Part shown: in pieces, positions 19,556-27,935 of the stretch
Numbering within the stretch: the first letter of the stretch is position 1
Layout: each line of letters begins with the position of its first letter
Source of the DNA: an uncultured Bacteroidota bacterium
Lineage (GTDB): Bacteria; Bacteroidota; Bacteroidia; Flavobacteriales; BACL11
Reading direction: 5' to 3'
DNA length: 64,000 nt
Assembly: GCA_902587125.1 (NCBI GenBank)
Contig: CACIJW010000001.1
Location: 139,566 to 203,565, forward strand
Translations under genes and position numbers: made by a program
The notes under the pieces: generated by a model
The model's input: only the letters and a program-made list of their open reading frames with translations
The model's database searches: none
Told to the model about the DNA's origin: nothing

Positions 19556-20890
19556 TTATACGATACCTTGATCAATCATTGCATCAGCAACTTTAACAAA
19601 ACCAGCAATGTTTGCACCTTTTACATAATCAACAGATTTTCCAGCTCTACCAAACTCAACGCATGAATTGTGAATATTTAACATGATATCTTTCAATCTT
19701 TGATCTACCTCTTCTCTTGTCCAATTTATCCTCAAAGAGTTTTGACTCATTTCTAATCCTGATGTAGCAACGCCTCCAGCATTTGAAGCTTTACCTGGGG
19801 CATAAAGTACATTTGAGCTTTGGAAATGATTTATAGCATCTGAAGTACACGGCATGTTAGCACCTTCAGAAACAGCAATACAACCATTTGAAACTAAAGC
19901 TTTTGCATCATTTAGATTGAGTTCATTTTGAGTAGCACACGGAAGAGCAATATCACATTTCAATTGCCAAGGTTTGCCTTCAGAAAATTTACAACCAAAT
20001 TTTTTCGCATACTCTTTAATTCTACCTCTTCTAATATTTTTTAGTTCTTTGATGTACTCCAGCTTTTCTTCATTAATACCATCTGGATCGTAAATATAGC
20101 CTGAGGAATCAGAAAATGAAATTACTTTTGCTCCTAACTCAATGGCTTTTTCGCATGAATATTGAGCTACATTTCCAGAGCCTGAAATAACAATTGTTTT
20201 TCCATCAAATGTTTCATCGGCAAGATTGAGCATACTTTGAGCAAAATAAATATTTCCATAGCCAGTTGCCTCAGGACGGATTAGTGAACCGCCCCAGTTT
20301 ATTCCCTTACCTGTCAAAACACCAGAAAATTCATTAGTTATTCTTTTATATTGACCAAACATAAATCCAATTTCTCTTGCTCCAACACCAATATCACCAG
20401 CTGGCACATCTGTATTTGCACCGATATGTCTATACAATTCAGTGATAAATGATTGACAAAAGCGCATAACTTCACTTTCCGACTTTCCTTTAGGATCAAA
20501 ATCGGATCCTCCTTTTCCACCACCCAAGGGTAGACTAGTAAGTGAGTTTTTAAATACTTGCTCAAAGCCTAAAAATTTCAGTATTGAGAGATTAACACTT
20601 GGGTGGAATCTTAACCCTCCCTTGTAAGGCCCTATTGCAGAGTTAAATTCAACTCTATATCCTCTGTTAACTTGTATACTTCCACTATCATCTTGCCATG
20701 GAACTCTAAATATAATTGTTCTTTCTGGCTCAACAAGTCTTTCCAGTATATTGTGAGTTTGATATTTTTTATTTTCTTGAATGAAGGGAATGATTACTTC
20801 TGAAACTTCTAATACTGCTTGTAAAAACTCTTTTTCACCAGAGTTTCTTGACTCAACAAGCTTCATGAAGCTACTAATATGTTTATCCAT
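19556..20890 (-). CDS. gdhA: NADP-type glutamate dehydrogenase
   Basis: 444-residue hexameric glutamate dehydrogenase that assimilates ammonium into 2-oxoglutarate. Present are GGLRFHPSVN, the catalytic-Lys segment PLGGGKGGSDFDP and the Rossmann motif SGSGNVAQY. I start at ATG 20890 (MDKHISSFMK), the usual N-terminus of the family. An in-frame TTG seven codons further upstream lies inside the -7 box and cannot be translated from that promoter. Co-transcribed with kbl (2-base gap). Three AATTCAA repeats lie upstream. Confidence 0.94.
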   Translation of the reverse strand: MDKHISSFMKLVESRNSGEKEFLQAVLEVSEVIIPFIQENKKYQTHNILERLVEPERTIIFRVPWQDDSGSIQVNRGYRVEFNSAIGPYKGGLRFHPSVNLSILKFLGFEQVFKNSLTSLPLGGGKGGSDFDPKGKSESEVMRFCQSFITELYRHIGANTDVPAGDIGVGAREIGFMFGQYKRITNEFSGVLTGKGINWGGSLIRPEATGYGNIYFAQSMLNLADETFDGKTIVISGSGNVAQYSCEKAIELGAKVISFSDSSGYIYDPDGINEEKLEYIKELKNIRRGRIKEYAKKFGCKFSEGKPWQLKCDIALPCATQNELNLNDAKALVSNGCIAVSEGANMPCTSDAINHFQSSNVLYAPGKASNAGGVATSGLEMSQNSLRINWTREEVDQRLKDIMLNIHNSCVEFGRAGKSVDYVKGANIAGFVKVADAMIDQGIV

Positions 20891-20908
20891 GAATTGGTTT
20901 TTATTGGG

Positions 20909-20916
20909 CAAATTTA
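20909..20916 (-). promoter_or_regulatory. Putative gdhA-kbl promoter: -7 box TAAATTTG, minus strand
   Basis: Perfect TAnnTTTG, 18 bases before the gdhA ATG at 20890. A -33-type TTG (plus-strand CAA at 20938-20940) stands 21 bases upstream, a suitable spacing for the Bacteroidota sigma factor. Confidence 0.6.
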
Positions 20917-20933
20917 TATTATAATTTTAAATT

Positions 20934-20958
20934 AATTCAACAAATTCAATTAATTCAA
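20934..20958. repeat. Three direct AATTCAA repeats at 9-base period
   Basis: AATTCAA occurs at 20934-20940, 20943-20949 and 20952-20958, exactly 9 bases apart. The array lies between the divergent gdhA and TonB-receptor promoters. The first copy contains the putative gdhA -33 TTG on the minus strand. It may be an operator; the AT richness of the region tempers this. Confidence 0.45.
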
Positions 20959-20999
20959 GTTAGTGTTAATTTTACACATTACAGTAAATTTCAAATTTC

Positions 21000-21007
21000 T
21001 ATATTTG
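21000..21007 (+). promoter_or_regulatory. Putative -7 box (TATATTTG) of the TonB-receptor gene
   Basis: Perfect TAnnTTTG ending 5 bases before the ATG at 21013, which predicts a leaderless or nearly leaderless message. Confidence 0.5.
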
Positions 21008-21012
21008 CTCGT

Positions 21013-23421
21013 ATGACTTTTAAAAAAAGAGCCCTACTTCTTATTTTTACTTTATTCAGTTTCATAATTAATGGTCAAACTTTGACTGGAGTTGTTGCAG
21101 ATAAAAATAATGTCCCGCTAATAGGTGTTAATGTTTTTAATGATTCTGGCAAAGGTGTAATTACTGATATCAATGGTAGTTTTACATTAACATTGGAGCA
21201 GGGCAGTACAAAAATTAATTTCAGCTATATTGGTTTTGAAACACTATCTCAGCAATACTTTTTAGAAGCAAACGAACTAAAAAATGTAAAAATTGTTTTA
21301 AATGAAGTATCTAAAAAATTAGATGTTGTTGTAATATCAGCTGGAAAGTTTGAACAAAGAATTGAAGAAACGACTATTTCAATGGAGGTTATTAAACCAC
21401 AGATGATAGAGAATAAAAATACAACAGAAATACAGACTGCAATGGAGCAAATACCTGGCGTTAACATTACTGATGGACAAGCTAATATCAGGGGCGGTAG
21501 TGGATGGAGTTACGGGGCTGGCAGCAGAGTTCTAGTAATGGTTGATGATATGCCCTTAATTTCTGGCGATGCAGGTCAAGTGCAATGGAAGCTAATTGCC
21601 ACAGAAAATATTAACCAAGTTGAAGTTATTAAAGGTGCTTCATCGGTTTTATATGGCTCCTCAGCTTTGAATGGAGTTATAAATATAAGAACAGCTTTCC
21701 CTTCTAAAAAAGATATTGACAAGCATCCTTCAATTGGATATACAAAAATTAACACTCATTACGGATTTATTGATTTTCCTCAAAGATCTAGTTTAATATG
21801 GTGGAATCAATACAAAAGAAGGGTTTATAAGGGTCTTGAGTTTTTTCATGCTCAAAAATTAGAAAATATTAACTTAACAATTGGAGGTAATGTTTTTAAA
21901 GACCAAGGATATAGAAAAGGAGAAGTTACAGACAGAAAGAGATTTAATTTTAGTTTAGAGAAACAGGACGAAAAAATTAAAAATCTGATTTATGGAATCA
22001 AAGGAAACTTTTTATTTCAATCAACTGGCTCTGCACTAATATGGGACTCTTATGAAAATGGATATATTCCGCTTGATGACAAGATTACTACTACTAGCGG
22101 TGATGTGTTCAATGTTGATCCATATGTTAAATACACAATTGGGAACAATAGGCACTCGCTTAACACTAGATATCTTCACTTAATTAATGACAATGAAACT
22201 AAAGGAAGCGAAACCAATGATGACAACAGATCACGTCTTTTTTATACAGATTATCAATGGCAAAAAAGATTTGAAAAAATTAATTTACTTATTACAACTG
22301 GTACAACAAATGAAATAGTCTTTGCTCAATCTAAAATTTTTCAAGGCAAGAACTCAAGAAGCAATCACTCATTATATAGTCAAATTGATAAAAAATTAGG
22401 CAAGTTAAACATTTCTGCCGGAGCTAGATATGAATATTTTAGTCTAGACTCAGAGGATGGACATGAAATCAGTGGAGACACGATTTATCATTTTGCTGAG
22501 GCAAAGCCTGTTTTTAGAGGTGGTCTTAATTATCAAATTGCGGATGGTACTTTTATTCGTTCATCATGGGGACAGGGTTATCGATTTCCATCAATGGCAG
22601 AACTATTTGTGACTACTAATGTATCTGATATTGAAATATTTCCTAACCCAGAGCTCAGGTCTGAAAAGGGATGGAGCTCGGAAATAGGTCTCAAACAAGC
22701 AGTTCAATTTGGTAGATTTAAATCATTTATTGATATAGCAGCTTTCATAATGAGATATGATAATATGATGGAATTCACTTTTGGTCAATGGGGAGAACCT
22801 GAATTTGATGAAAATGGAAACGTATCAAACTTCTTTGGTTTGGGCTTTAAGTCAGTTAATGTTGGAAAAACAGAAATTAGTGGTATTGAGCTTAGTATAA
22901 CTGGCGAAGGAAAAATTAATGAGATAACAAAAATTAATTTTATTGGAGGGTACACATATATGAATCCAGTATCATTAGAGCTTAACAAATCATATGCAAA
23001 TGATTACTATGGTAATCCAATTACATACAACAACAGTAGCTCTGACTCAACAATTTTAAAATATAGATATAGGAATGTAGCTAAACTTGATATTGAAGTA
23101 TTAAGAGACAAATTTTCAATTGGCTCTAGCGTTAGATATAATGACTTTATGTCAAACATAGATTACATTTTTACAACAGATTTAATAAATAACGGAGATC
23201 CAAATTTTGGAGTTGATGCGCTAATTCCTGGTATTAATGAATCTAGAGAAAAATTTAAAGATGGTGATTTAGTTTTTGACATTAGAGTTGGTTATCAGCT
23301 TGATGAAATATCAAAAATTGGGTTTGTTGTAAATAACTTGTTTAATAGAGAATATATGAGCAGACCAGCAAATATGATGCCTCCAAGAACATTCGCTTTT
23401 CAGCTAAATTTAAAAATTTAG
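21013..23421 (+). CDS. TonB-dependent outer-membrane receptor
   Basis: 802-residue receptor with signal peptide (cleavage near NGQ-T, about residue 22), a carboxypeptidase-regulatory-like domain (about 23-105, LTGVVADKNNVPLIGVNV), a plug domain (about 115-225, ending VLYGSSALNGVINI) and a 22-strand barrel ending in a hydrophobic Ile. It lacks the typical SusC sequence and has no SusD partner, so it probably transports a small siderophore- or vitamin-like ligand; the substrate is not readable. Its stop codon overlaps the GTG start of kdsB by one base. Confidence 0.9.
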   Translation: MTFKKRALLLIFTLFSFIINGQTLTGVVADKNNVPLIGVNVFNDSGKGVITDINGSFTLTLEQGSTKINFSYIGFETLSQQYFLEANELKNVKIVLNEVSKKLDVVVISAGKFEQRIEETTISMEVIKPQMIENKNTTEIQTAMEQIPGVNITDGQANIRGGSGWSYGAGSRVLVMVDDMPLISGDAGQVQWKLIATENINQVEVIKGASSVLYGSSALNGVINIRTAFPSKKDIDKHPSIGYTKINTHYGFIDFPQRSSLIWWNQYKRRVYKGLEFFHAQKLENINLTIGGNVFKDQGYRKGEVTDRKRFNFSLEKQDEKIKNLIYGIKGNFLFQSTGSALIWDSYENGYIPLDDKITTTSGDVFNVDPYVKYTIGNNRHSLNTRYLHLINDNETKGSETNDDNRSRLFYTDYQWQKRFEKINLLITTGTTNEIVFAQSKIFQGKNSRSNHSLYSQIDKKLGKLNISAGARYEYFSLDSEDGHEISGDTIYHFAEAKPVFRGGLNYQIADGTFIRSSWGQGYRFPSMAELFVTTNVSDIEIFPNPELRSEKGWSSEIGLKQAVQFGRFKSFIDIAAFIMRYDNMMEFTFGQWGEPEFDENGNVSNFFGLGFKSVNVGKTEISGIELSITGEGKINEITKINFIGGYTYMNPVSLELNKSYANDYYGNPITYNNSSSDSTILKYRYRNVAKLDIEVLRDKFSIGSSVRYNDFMSNIDYIFTTDLINNGDPNFGVDALIPGINESREKFKDGDLVFDIRVGYQLDEISKIGFVVNNLFNREYMSRPANMMPPRTFAFQLNLKI

Positions 23422-24128
23422 TGAAAACTCTAGTAATAATTCCCTGTAGGTATAATTCAAGTAGATTCCCAGGAAAATCTCTTGCTAAGTTTGAAGGTAT
23501 TCCTTTGGTGCAAAGAGTTTATGAACAAGTAAAAAAATCGAGCGTAATTGATCATGTAATTATCGCTACAGACGATAAAAGAATATATGATTTTGCAAAA
23601 GAAATTAATGCAGATTGCTCTTACAGCTTGAAAGCATATGAAAACGGAAGTGAAAGGTGCTTTGATGTAATAAAAGAAAATTATGACGAATATGACTTTT
23701 TCATAAATGTTCAAGGAGATATTGCAGTTTTCAATCCAAGAGAAATTGATGAGCTTTGTTTAGTATTCAAGAAAGAAAAACCACAAATAATAACTATTGC
23801 AAATAAAATTATTAATGAATTAGAAAATAGTGATAGGGACATTGTAAAAGTAAGTTTTAATAAGAACAAAATGGCTACATCATTCTACAGAAATTCAGAG
23901 TTTAAGAACTCTGAATTTAAGCATAGAGGAATTTACGGATTTAACAAAAGCATAGTACATGAAATTAGCAATCTGAAACCAGACACTGATGAAACAAGGT
24001 TAAATCTTGAACAACTAAGATGGATAAAAAATGACTTCCAGATTAGGGTTGTAATCAGTGACAATGACTCTCATTCAATAGACAGGATTGAAGATTTAAA
24101 TAAATCCTCATTATTATCAGATAAATAA
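23421..24128 (+). CDS. kdsB: 3-deoxy-manno-octulosonate cytidylyltransferase
   Basis: 235-residue CMP-Kdo synthetase for LPS core assembly. IIPCRYNSSRFPGKSL at the N-terminus binds CTP, INVQGD is the metal-binding motif, and ATDD and RGIYGF fit the family. The start is GTG, sharing one base with the receptor stop. Around residues 157-168 the pentapeptide NSEFK is duplicated, and the DNA there forms a perfect 12-bp inverted repeat (23891-23918). The duplication lies just before the conserved IYGF strand and may be tolerated as a loop insertion. Confidence 0.9.
   Translation: MKTLVIIPCRYNSSRFPGKSLAKFEGIPLVQRVYEQVKKSSVIDHVIIATDDKRIYDFAKEINADCSYSLKAYENGSERCFDVIKENYDEYDFFINVQGDIAVFNPREIDELCLVFKKEKPQIITIANKIINELENSDRDIVKVSFNKNKMATSFYRNSEFKNSEFKHRGIYGFNKSIVHEISNLKPDTDETRLNLEQLRWIKNDFQIRVVISDNDSHSIDRIEDLNKSSLLSDK
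23891..23918. repeat. Perfect 12-bp inverted repeat inside kdsB
   Basis: AAATTCAGAGTT (23891-23902), loop TAAG, then AACTCTGAATTT (23907-23918). It arises from two NSEFK codon blocks written with different synonymous codons. No T-tract follows, so it is not a classical terminator. Confidence 0.85.
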
Positions 24129-24129
24129 T

Positions 24130-24137
24130 TAAATTTG
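24130..24137 (+). promoter_or_regulatory. Putative -7 box (TAAATTTG) of the CCDC81/SPOR gene
   Basis: Perfect TAnnTTTG in the 12-base gap after kdsB, ending 3 bases before the ATG at 24141. The in-frame TTG at 24135 is the end of this box, not a start codon. Confidence 0.45.
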
Positions 24138-24140
24138 TAT

Positions 24141-25037
24141 ATGATTTACAGCCCAGAGGAGCATATAAAAGAACTCTTATTCAGACACGATTGTGTTATT
24201 ATTCCAAACTTTGGAGGTTTAGTTTCCAATCCTGTTTCATCAAAAATAAATACTGTCTCTGGCACTATTTTTCCTCCAAGTAAACTAATTGTTTTTAACA
24301 AAAATCTATCTATTAACGATGGATTATTAATTAACCATATTTCAAAAAAAGAAAAGATTTCCGTTGATGACTCTAAGAAAATAGTTTTTGATTTTTCAAA
24401 AAAAATAACTGATTCCTTGATGACTGAAAGAAGTATGAGATTGAAAAATATTGGGCTTTTTACATTGGGAAGTGAGGATAACATTATATTTCACCAAGAT
24501 ATTGCAAACAACTTTGACTTAAACTCTTTTGGTTTTGAAAGTTTTCAAATCCAAAAAAAGACAAAAACAAAGAAAATAATTGATATTAATCAATCTAGCA
24601 CAACAAAAAAAATCTCATATAAGGCAGCTGCAGTACTAGTTCCGTTAATTCTTCTATCTCTAACTAATATACTATTAGATACAAGCACTAACAATATTAA
24701 CATTCAAAAATCTGATTTAAATTTTTTTAAAAAGAGTAAAGTGCCAAAATTAAATTTGGCTGAAAACAAGATTGAAAAAGAAATAGAAAAAATTGAAACT
24801 ATAACTACTCCAGAAATGAAAAATTTTCATGTCATTGCGGGTGCATTTATCGAAAAGAGTAATGCTGAAAAGCTAAATAATTCACTAATAGAGTCAAACT
24901 TTGACTCTGAAATTCTATTGTCTGAAAATGGTTATCACAGAGTTTCTTACAACTCATTTGAAAGCAAAGAAAATGCTATAATTGAATTAGAAAAAATAAA
25001 GAGAATTAACAAATCCGCTTGGATTTTAACAAATTAG
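24141..25037 (+). CDS. HU-CCDC81-like and SPOR domain membrane protein
   Basis: 298-residue protein with three parts. The N-terminal HU/CCDC81-type domain (about 1-130) has HDCVIIPNFGGLVSNPVS. One transmembrane segment lies at about 168-188 (KAAAVLVPLILLSLTNILL). The C-terminal SPOR domain (about 230-298) begins FHVIAGAF. SPOR domains bind denuded peptidoglycan at division sites, so a septal role is likely; the cytoplasmic HU-like part may bind DNA or protein. This architecture is characteristic of Bacteroidota. I start at ATG 24141. Confidence 0.85.
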   Translation: MIYSPEEHIKELLFRHDCVIIPNFGGLVSNPVSSKINTVSGTIFPPSKLIVFNKNLSINDGLLINHISKKEKISVDDSKKIVFDFSKKITDSLMTERSMRLKNIGLFTLGSEDNIIFHQDIANNFDLNSFGFESFQIQKKTKTKKIIDINQSSTTKKISYKAAAVLVPLILLSLTNILLDTSTNNINIQKSDLNFFKKSKVPKLNLAENKIEKEIEKIETITTPEMKNFHVIAGAFIEKSNAEKLNNSLIESNFDSEILLSENGYHRVSYNSFESKENAIIELEKIKRINKSAWILTN

Positions 25038-25038
25038 T

Positions 25039-25554
25039 ATGAAATCAAAAAAAGCAAGTGAATCTGCTTCAATCACTACTGAAATAGTCCTTCCAAACGA
25101 TACTAATAACCTTGACAACTTAATGGGTGGTAGGCTACTACATTGGATGGATATTGCAGCAGCAATTTCATCACATCGACATTGTGGGAGAATAGTTGTT
25201 ACCGCATCAGTAAACAATGTTTCATTTAATAAAGCTATTCCAAGAGGAAGTATTGTTACTCTCGAAGCAAAAGTTTCAAGAGCATTTAACTCTTCAATGG
25301 AAATTTTTGTGGATGTATGGATGGAAAATAGAGCTGAAAAAGGCAAAATAAAATGTAATGAAGCTATATATACTTTTGTAGCTGTAGATCAGTTAGGAAA
25401 TCCCATAGAAGTTCCTGAACTAGTACCTGAAACTAAAAAAGAAAAAGAAAGATATGATGGAGCTTTAAGAAGAAGACAATTAAGTCTTATTTTATCAGGT
25501 AGAATGAAAGCAGATGATGCATCAGAGCTAAAAGCATTATTTACAAAAAATTAA
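25039..25554 (+). CDS. Acyl-CoA thioesterase (hotdog fold)
   Basis: 171-residue BACH/YciA-like hotdog thioesterase that hydrolyses acyl-CoA. DTNNLDNLMGGRLLHWMDIAA contains the family's conserved Asn, Gly-Gly and Asp for thioester binding and catalysis, and VNNVSFNKAIPRGSIV forms the next conserved strand. It starts 1 base after the CCDC81/SPOR gene and its last 18 bases overlap the convergent glycosyltransferase. Confidence 0.9.
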   Translation: MKSKKASESASITTEIVLPNDTNNLDNLMGGRLLHWMDIAAAISSHRHCGRIVVTASVNNVSFNKAIPRGSIVTLEAKVSRAFNSSMEIFVDVWMENRAEKGKIKCNEAIYTFVAVDQLGNPIEVPELVPETKKEKERYDGALRRRQLSLILSGRMKADDASELKALFTKN

Positions 25555-26478
25555 TTCGATAGCCTGTTTTAACTTTTGAGTTGAAATATAATCAATACAT
25601 TTTGTTATTGATCTGCATTTTTTACCATATCTGTGACAAGAATCTACATACTTTTCTGAAACTATATAAATTGAATGATTATTAGTTTGATAAGGGGTAT
25701 ATCCTAAGTCTGGCTTTGTACAGCCCCAAAGTGAAATAATTGGTATTTTGAAAGAGGCTCCAATATGCATGAATCCAGTGTCATTAGTAATTAGCAAATT
25801 GCAATTTTTTATTATTGTTGCCGTTTCTTGTATACTTAGACTACCACAAAAGTTTTTTATTTTCCTATTTGAAGATTGATTTAAGATATAATCCCCTATT
25901 TCAATATCATCAGAACCTCCAACAAAAATAATTGGATAGTTTATTGCGTTGCTAACCTCTAAAATTTTATTTGCACTTAACTTTTTATTGTCATGCTTTG
26001 AACCAATACACCATGCAATAAAATTTTCATTGTAATTAAACTTTTTTTCTAACTCTTTTGATAAGAAAAAATCTAAGCCTAAATTATCATTCTTAATTTG
26101 TAATTTTTTTAAGGCCAATAAGTATCTTTCTGCAATGTGTATATTGTTTGTTTTGTTGAACAAGTTTTTCTTTAGCTTAAATGTTTTTTTGAATAACATG
26201 AAAGTCAAAATATTAGATCTAATGTTATTGTGAAGATCTATTATAAAATCAAAATTTTCTTTTTTTAAATTAAAAAAAATATTTTTAAGCGAGTCTTTAA
26301 GTAAATGTATTTTGTGGATATTTGGATTTTCACTTACTAAAGAATAGTATTCATTTTTAGTTAAAAAATGAACCTCATATTTTTTTGAACTATTTAGTAG
26401 TCTTAAAACAGGAGATGTCAAAACAATATCACCAATAGAGCTAAACCTTATAACTAAAATTTTAACTTCTTCCATCAT
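25537..26478 (-). CDS. Glycosyltransferase family 9 (heptosyltransferase-like)
   Basis: 313-residue GT9 protein of LPS core synthesis. It opens with VKILVIRFSSIGDIVLTSP, the classic ADP-heptose transferase N-terminus, and has DFIIDLHNNIRS and the C-terminal donor-site motif TNDTGFMHIGASFKIPIISLWG (read as TNDTGFMHIGA and PIISLWG). Donor sugar is uncertain. Two ATG codons stand in tandem at the start. Convergent overlap with the thioesterase gene is 18 bases. Confidence 0.88.
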   Translation of the reverse strand: MMEEVKILVIRFSSIGDIVLTSPVLRLLNSSKKYEVHFLTKNEYYSLVSENPNIHKIHLLKDSLKNIFFNLKKENFDFIIDLHNNIRSNILTFMLFKKTFKLKKNLFNKTNNIHIAERYLLALKKLQIKNDNLGLDFFLSKELEKKFNYNENFIAWCIGSKHDNKKLSANKILEVSNAINYPIIFVGGSDDIEIGDYILNQSSNRKIKNFCGSLSIQETATIIKNCNLLITNDTGFMHIGASFKIPIISLWGCTKPDLGYTPYQTNNHSIYIVSEKYVDSCHRYGKKCRSITKCIDYISTQKLKQAIELIFCK

Positions 26479-26502
26479 TTGATAAAATTAGGTAAATAAT
26501 AC

Positions 26503-26510
26503 TAATTTTG
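26503..26510 (+). promoter_or_regulatory. Putative -7 box (TAATTTTG) of tatD
   Basis: Perfect TAnnTTTG ending 4 bases before the tatD ATG; predicts a leaderless message. Confidence 0.5.
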
Positions 26511-26514
26511 TTTC

Positions 26515-27297
26515 ATGTATCTAATTGATAGTCATTGTCATTTATATGCTAAGAACTTTGAAGATGATATTGAAAAGGTGGTTCAGCAATCAATAAATAA
26601 TAATGTAAAAAAAATACTTTTACCAAACATTTCATCCCAAACAACAGATGTTATGCTTAACGTTTGTAATAGATTTTCTAATTGTTTACCTATGATTGGC
26701 TTACATCCTTGTGAAGTAAATAATAACACATATGAAAGTGAATTAAAACATGTTGAAGAATCTCTAAGAAATAATAATTTTATTGCAGTGGGGGAAACTG
26801 GAATAGATTTATATTGGAATAAAGAAACACTCGAAATACAAAAAGAAGCATTTCTATTTCAGATTAAATTAGCAAAAAAATATTCTTTACCCATTGTAAT
26901 ACACTTAAGAGAATCTTTTGATGAGGTTATTGAAATAATAGAAGCTGAAAATGACGAAAACTTGTCTGGAGTTTTTCATTGCTTCAGTGGTGATTTGAAT
27001 CAAGCAAATAGAGTAATTAATTTAAATGGATTCTATTTAGGGATTGGTGGTGTTGTTACCTTTAAGAATTCTAGTCTAGATACAATTTTGAAAGATATAG
27101 ACTTAAAGCACATTATTTTAGAGACAGATTCACCATATCTGTCACCCCACCCTTTTAGAGGAAAAAGAAATGAACCTAAAAATATATTAACAATAGCAGA
27201 AAAAATATCAATTATAAAAACATGTGACATATTGGAAGTTGCCGAAATAACAACTTATAATTGCAATAAATTATTTGATTTAAAACTTGAAACATAA
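26515..27297 (+). CDS. tatD: TatD family metal-dependent DNase
   Basis: 260-residue TIM-barrel hydrolase. Metal ligands are visible in IDSHCHL (N-terminus), VGETGIDLYW, HCFSGD and the closing LETDSPYLSPHPFRGKRN. TatD proteins are 3'-5' exonucleases or D-aminoacyl-tRNA deacylase-like hydrolases acting in the cytoplasm. The stop codon is immediately followed by the tRNA-Ser gene without any spacer. Confidence 0.93.
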   Translation: MYLIDSHCHLYAKNFEDDIEKVVQQSINNNVKKILLPNISSQTTDVMLNVCNRFSNCLPMIGLHPCEVNNNTYESELKHVEESLRNNNFIAVGETGIDLYWNKETLEIQKEAFLFQIKLAKKYSLPIVIHLRESFDEVIEIIEAENDENLSGVFHCFSGDLNQANRVINLNGFYLGIGGVVTFKNSSLDTILKDIDLKHIILETDSPYLSPHPFRGKRNEPKNILTIAEKISIIKTCDILEVAEITTYNCNKLFDLKLET

Positions 27298-27384
27298 GGT
27301 GAGGTGGCCGAGTGGCTTAAGGCGCACGCTTGGAAAGCGTGTAAACGGGAAACTGTTTCGGGGGTTCGAATCCCTTCCTCACCG
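27298..27384 (+). tRNA. tRNA-Ser (anticodon GGA)
   Basis: 87 bases with a full cloverleaf. The acceptor stem GGTGAGG/CCTCACC is perfect (27298-27304 with 27377-27383) with discriminator G at 27384. The anticodon stem is CACGC/GCGTG with loop TTGGAAA, giving anticodon GGA for TCC/TCT. A long variable arm, typical of serine tRNAs, follows, then the GGTTCGAATCC T-loop region. The CCA end is not encoded. The gene abuts the tatD stop, so both may lie on one transcript that is processed. Confidence 0.97.
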
Positions 27385-27468
27385 CAAATAATTTAATTTT
27401 TACAAACATTTTACTCTAAATTTATGAAGATTTAATAAACTGATTCAATGTAATTTTTTATTAAGATC

Positions 27469-27476
27469 TAGTTTTG
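27469..27476 (+). promoter_or_regulatory. Putative -7 box (TAGTTTTG) of the GNAT-like gene
   Basis: Perfect TAnnTTTG ending 4 bases before the GTG at 27481. Confidence 0.45.
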
Positions 27477-27480
27477 ATAT

Positions 27481-27849
27481 GTGAAAATTGAAATTATAGA
27501 GGTAGATAAATGCACTGTGATTTTTTTAGCTATATCTAATAGTAAAGTTATAGGAAAATGCTCTTTTAAAATTAGAGCAAACAAAACAATCAGATATTTT
27601 GATGCTTATATTTCTACTAAGCACAGAAACAAAGGAATATATAATTCTCTATTTAAGAGGAGACAAAAATTTATTGAAAACAACTTTCCAAATTGGAAAA
27701 TTGAATCTTATTGTAGAAGTTCTACAATTGAATTATTTAAGAACAATGGATTTGAAATAATTGAAAATTTGTACTTAGTTTCAAAAAAAAGTGTTTTTAT
27801 TAATGATTCATTAAACTCAAAAAAAATTAATATAAATAAAAAAACTTAA
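27481..27849 (+). CDS. GNAT-like N-acetyltransferase, small
   Basis: 122-residue protein with a shortened GNAT fold. KVIGKCSFKIR is a candidate beta2-beta4 region, YISTKHRNKGIYNSLFKRR resembles acetyl-CoA motif A (R/Q-x-x-G-x-G/A), and IELFKNNGFEIIENLYLV is the classic C-terminal 'lone Phe-Gly-Phe' motif B. The A motif has Ile where the second Gly is usual. The start is GTG at 27481 because the ATG two bases earlier meets a stop at once. The Lys/Asn-rich tail is extra. Substrate unknown. Confidence 0.65.
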   Translation: MKIEIIEVDKCTVIFLAISNSKVIGKCSFKIRANKTIRYFDAYISTKHRNKGIYNSLFKRRQKFIENNFPNWKIESYCRSSTIELFKNNGFEIIENLYLVSKKSVFINDSLNSKKININKKT

Positions 27850-27935
27850 ACTAAGAGACACTTTAAAATAAAAGCCTTAAGAAACCAACTTTCTCAATTG
27901 TATTTAAATTTTTTTTATTTAAAATTGAAGCATTT

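Noticed and set aside
27902-27923. A/T-only inverted repeat between the GNAT-like gene and the PhoH gene
   Set aside because: Only a 7-bp A-T stem with a loop of T; too weak to call a terminator.
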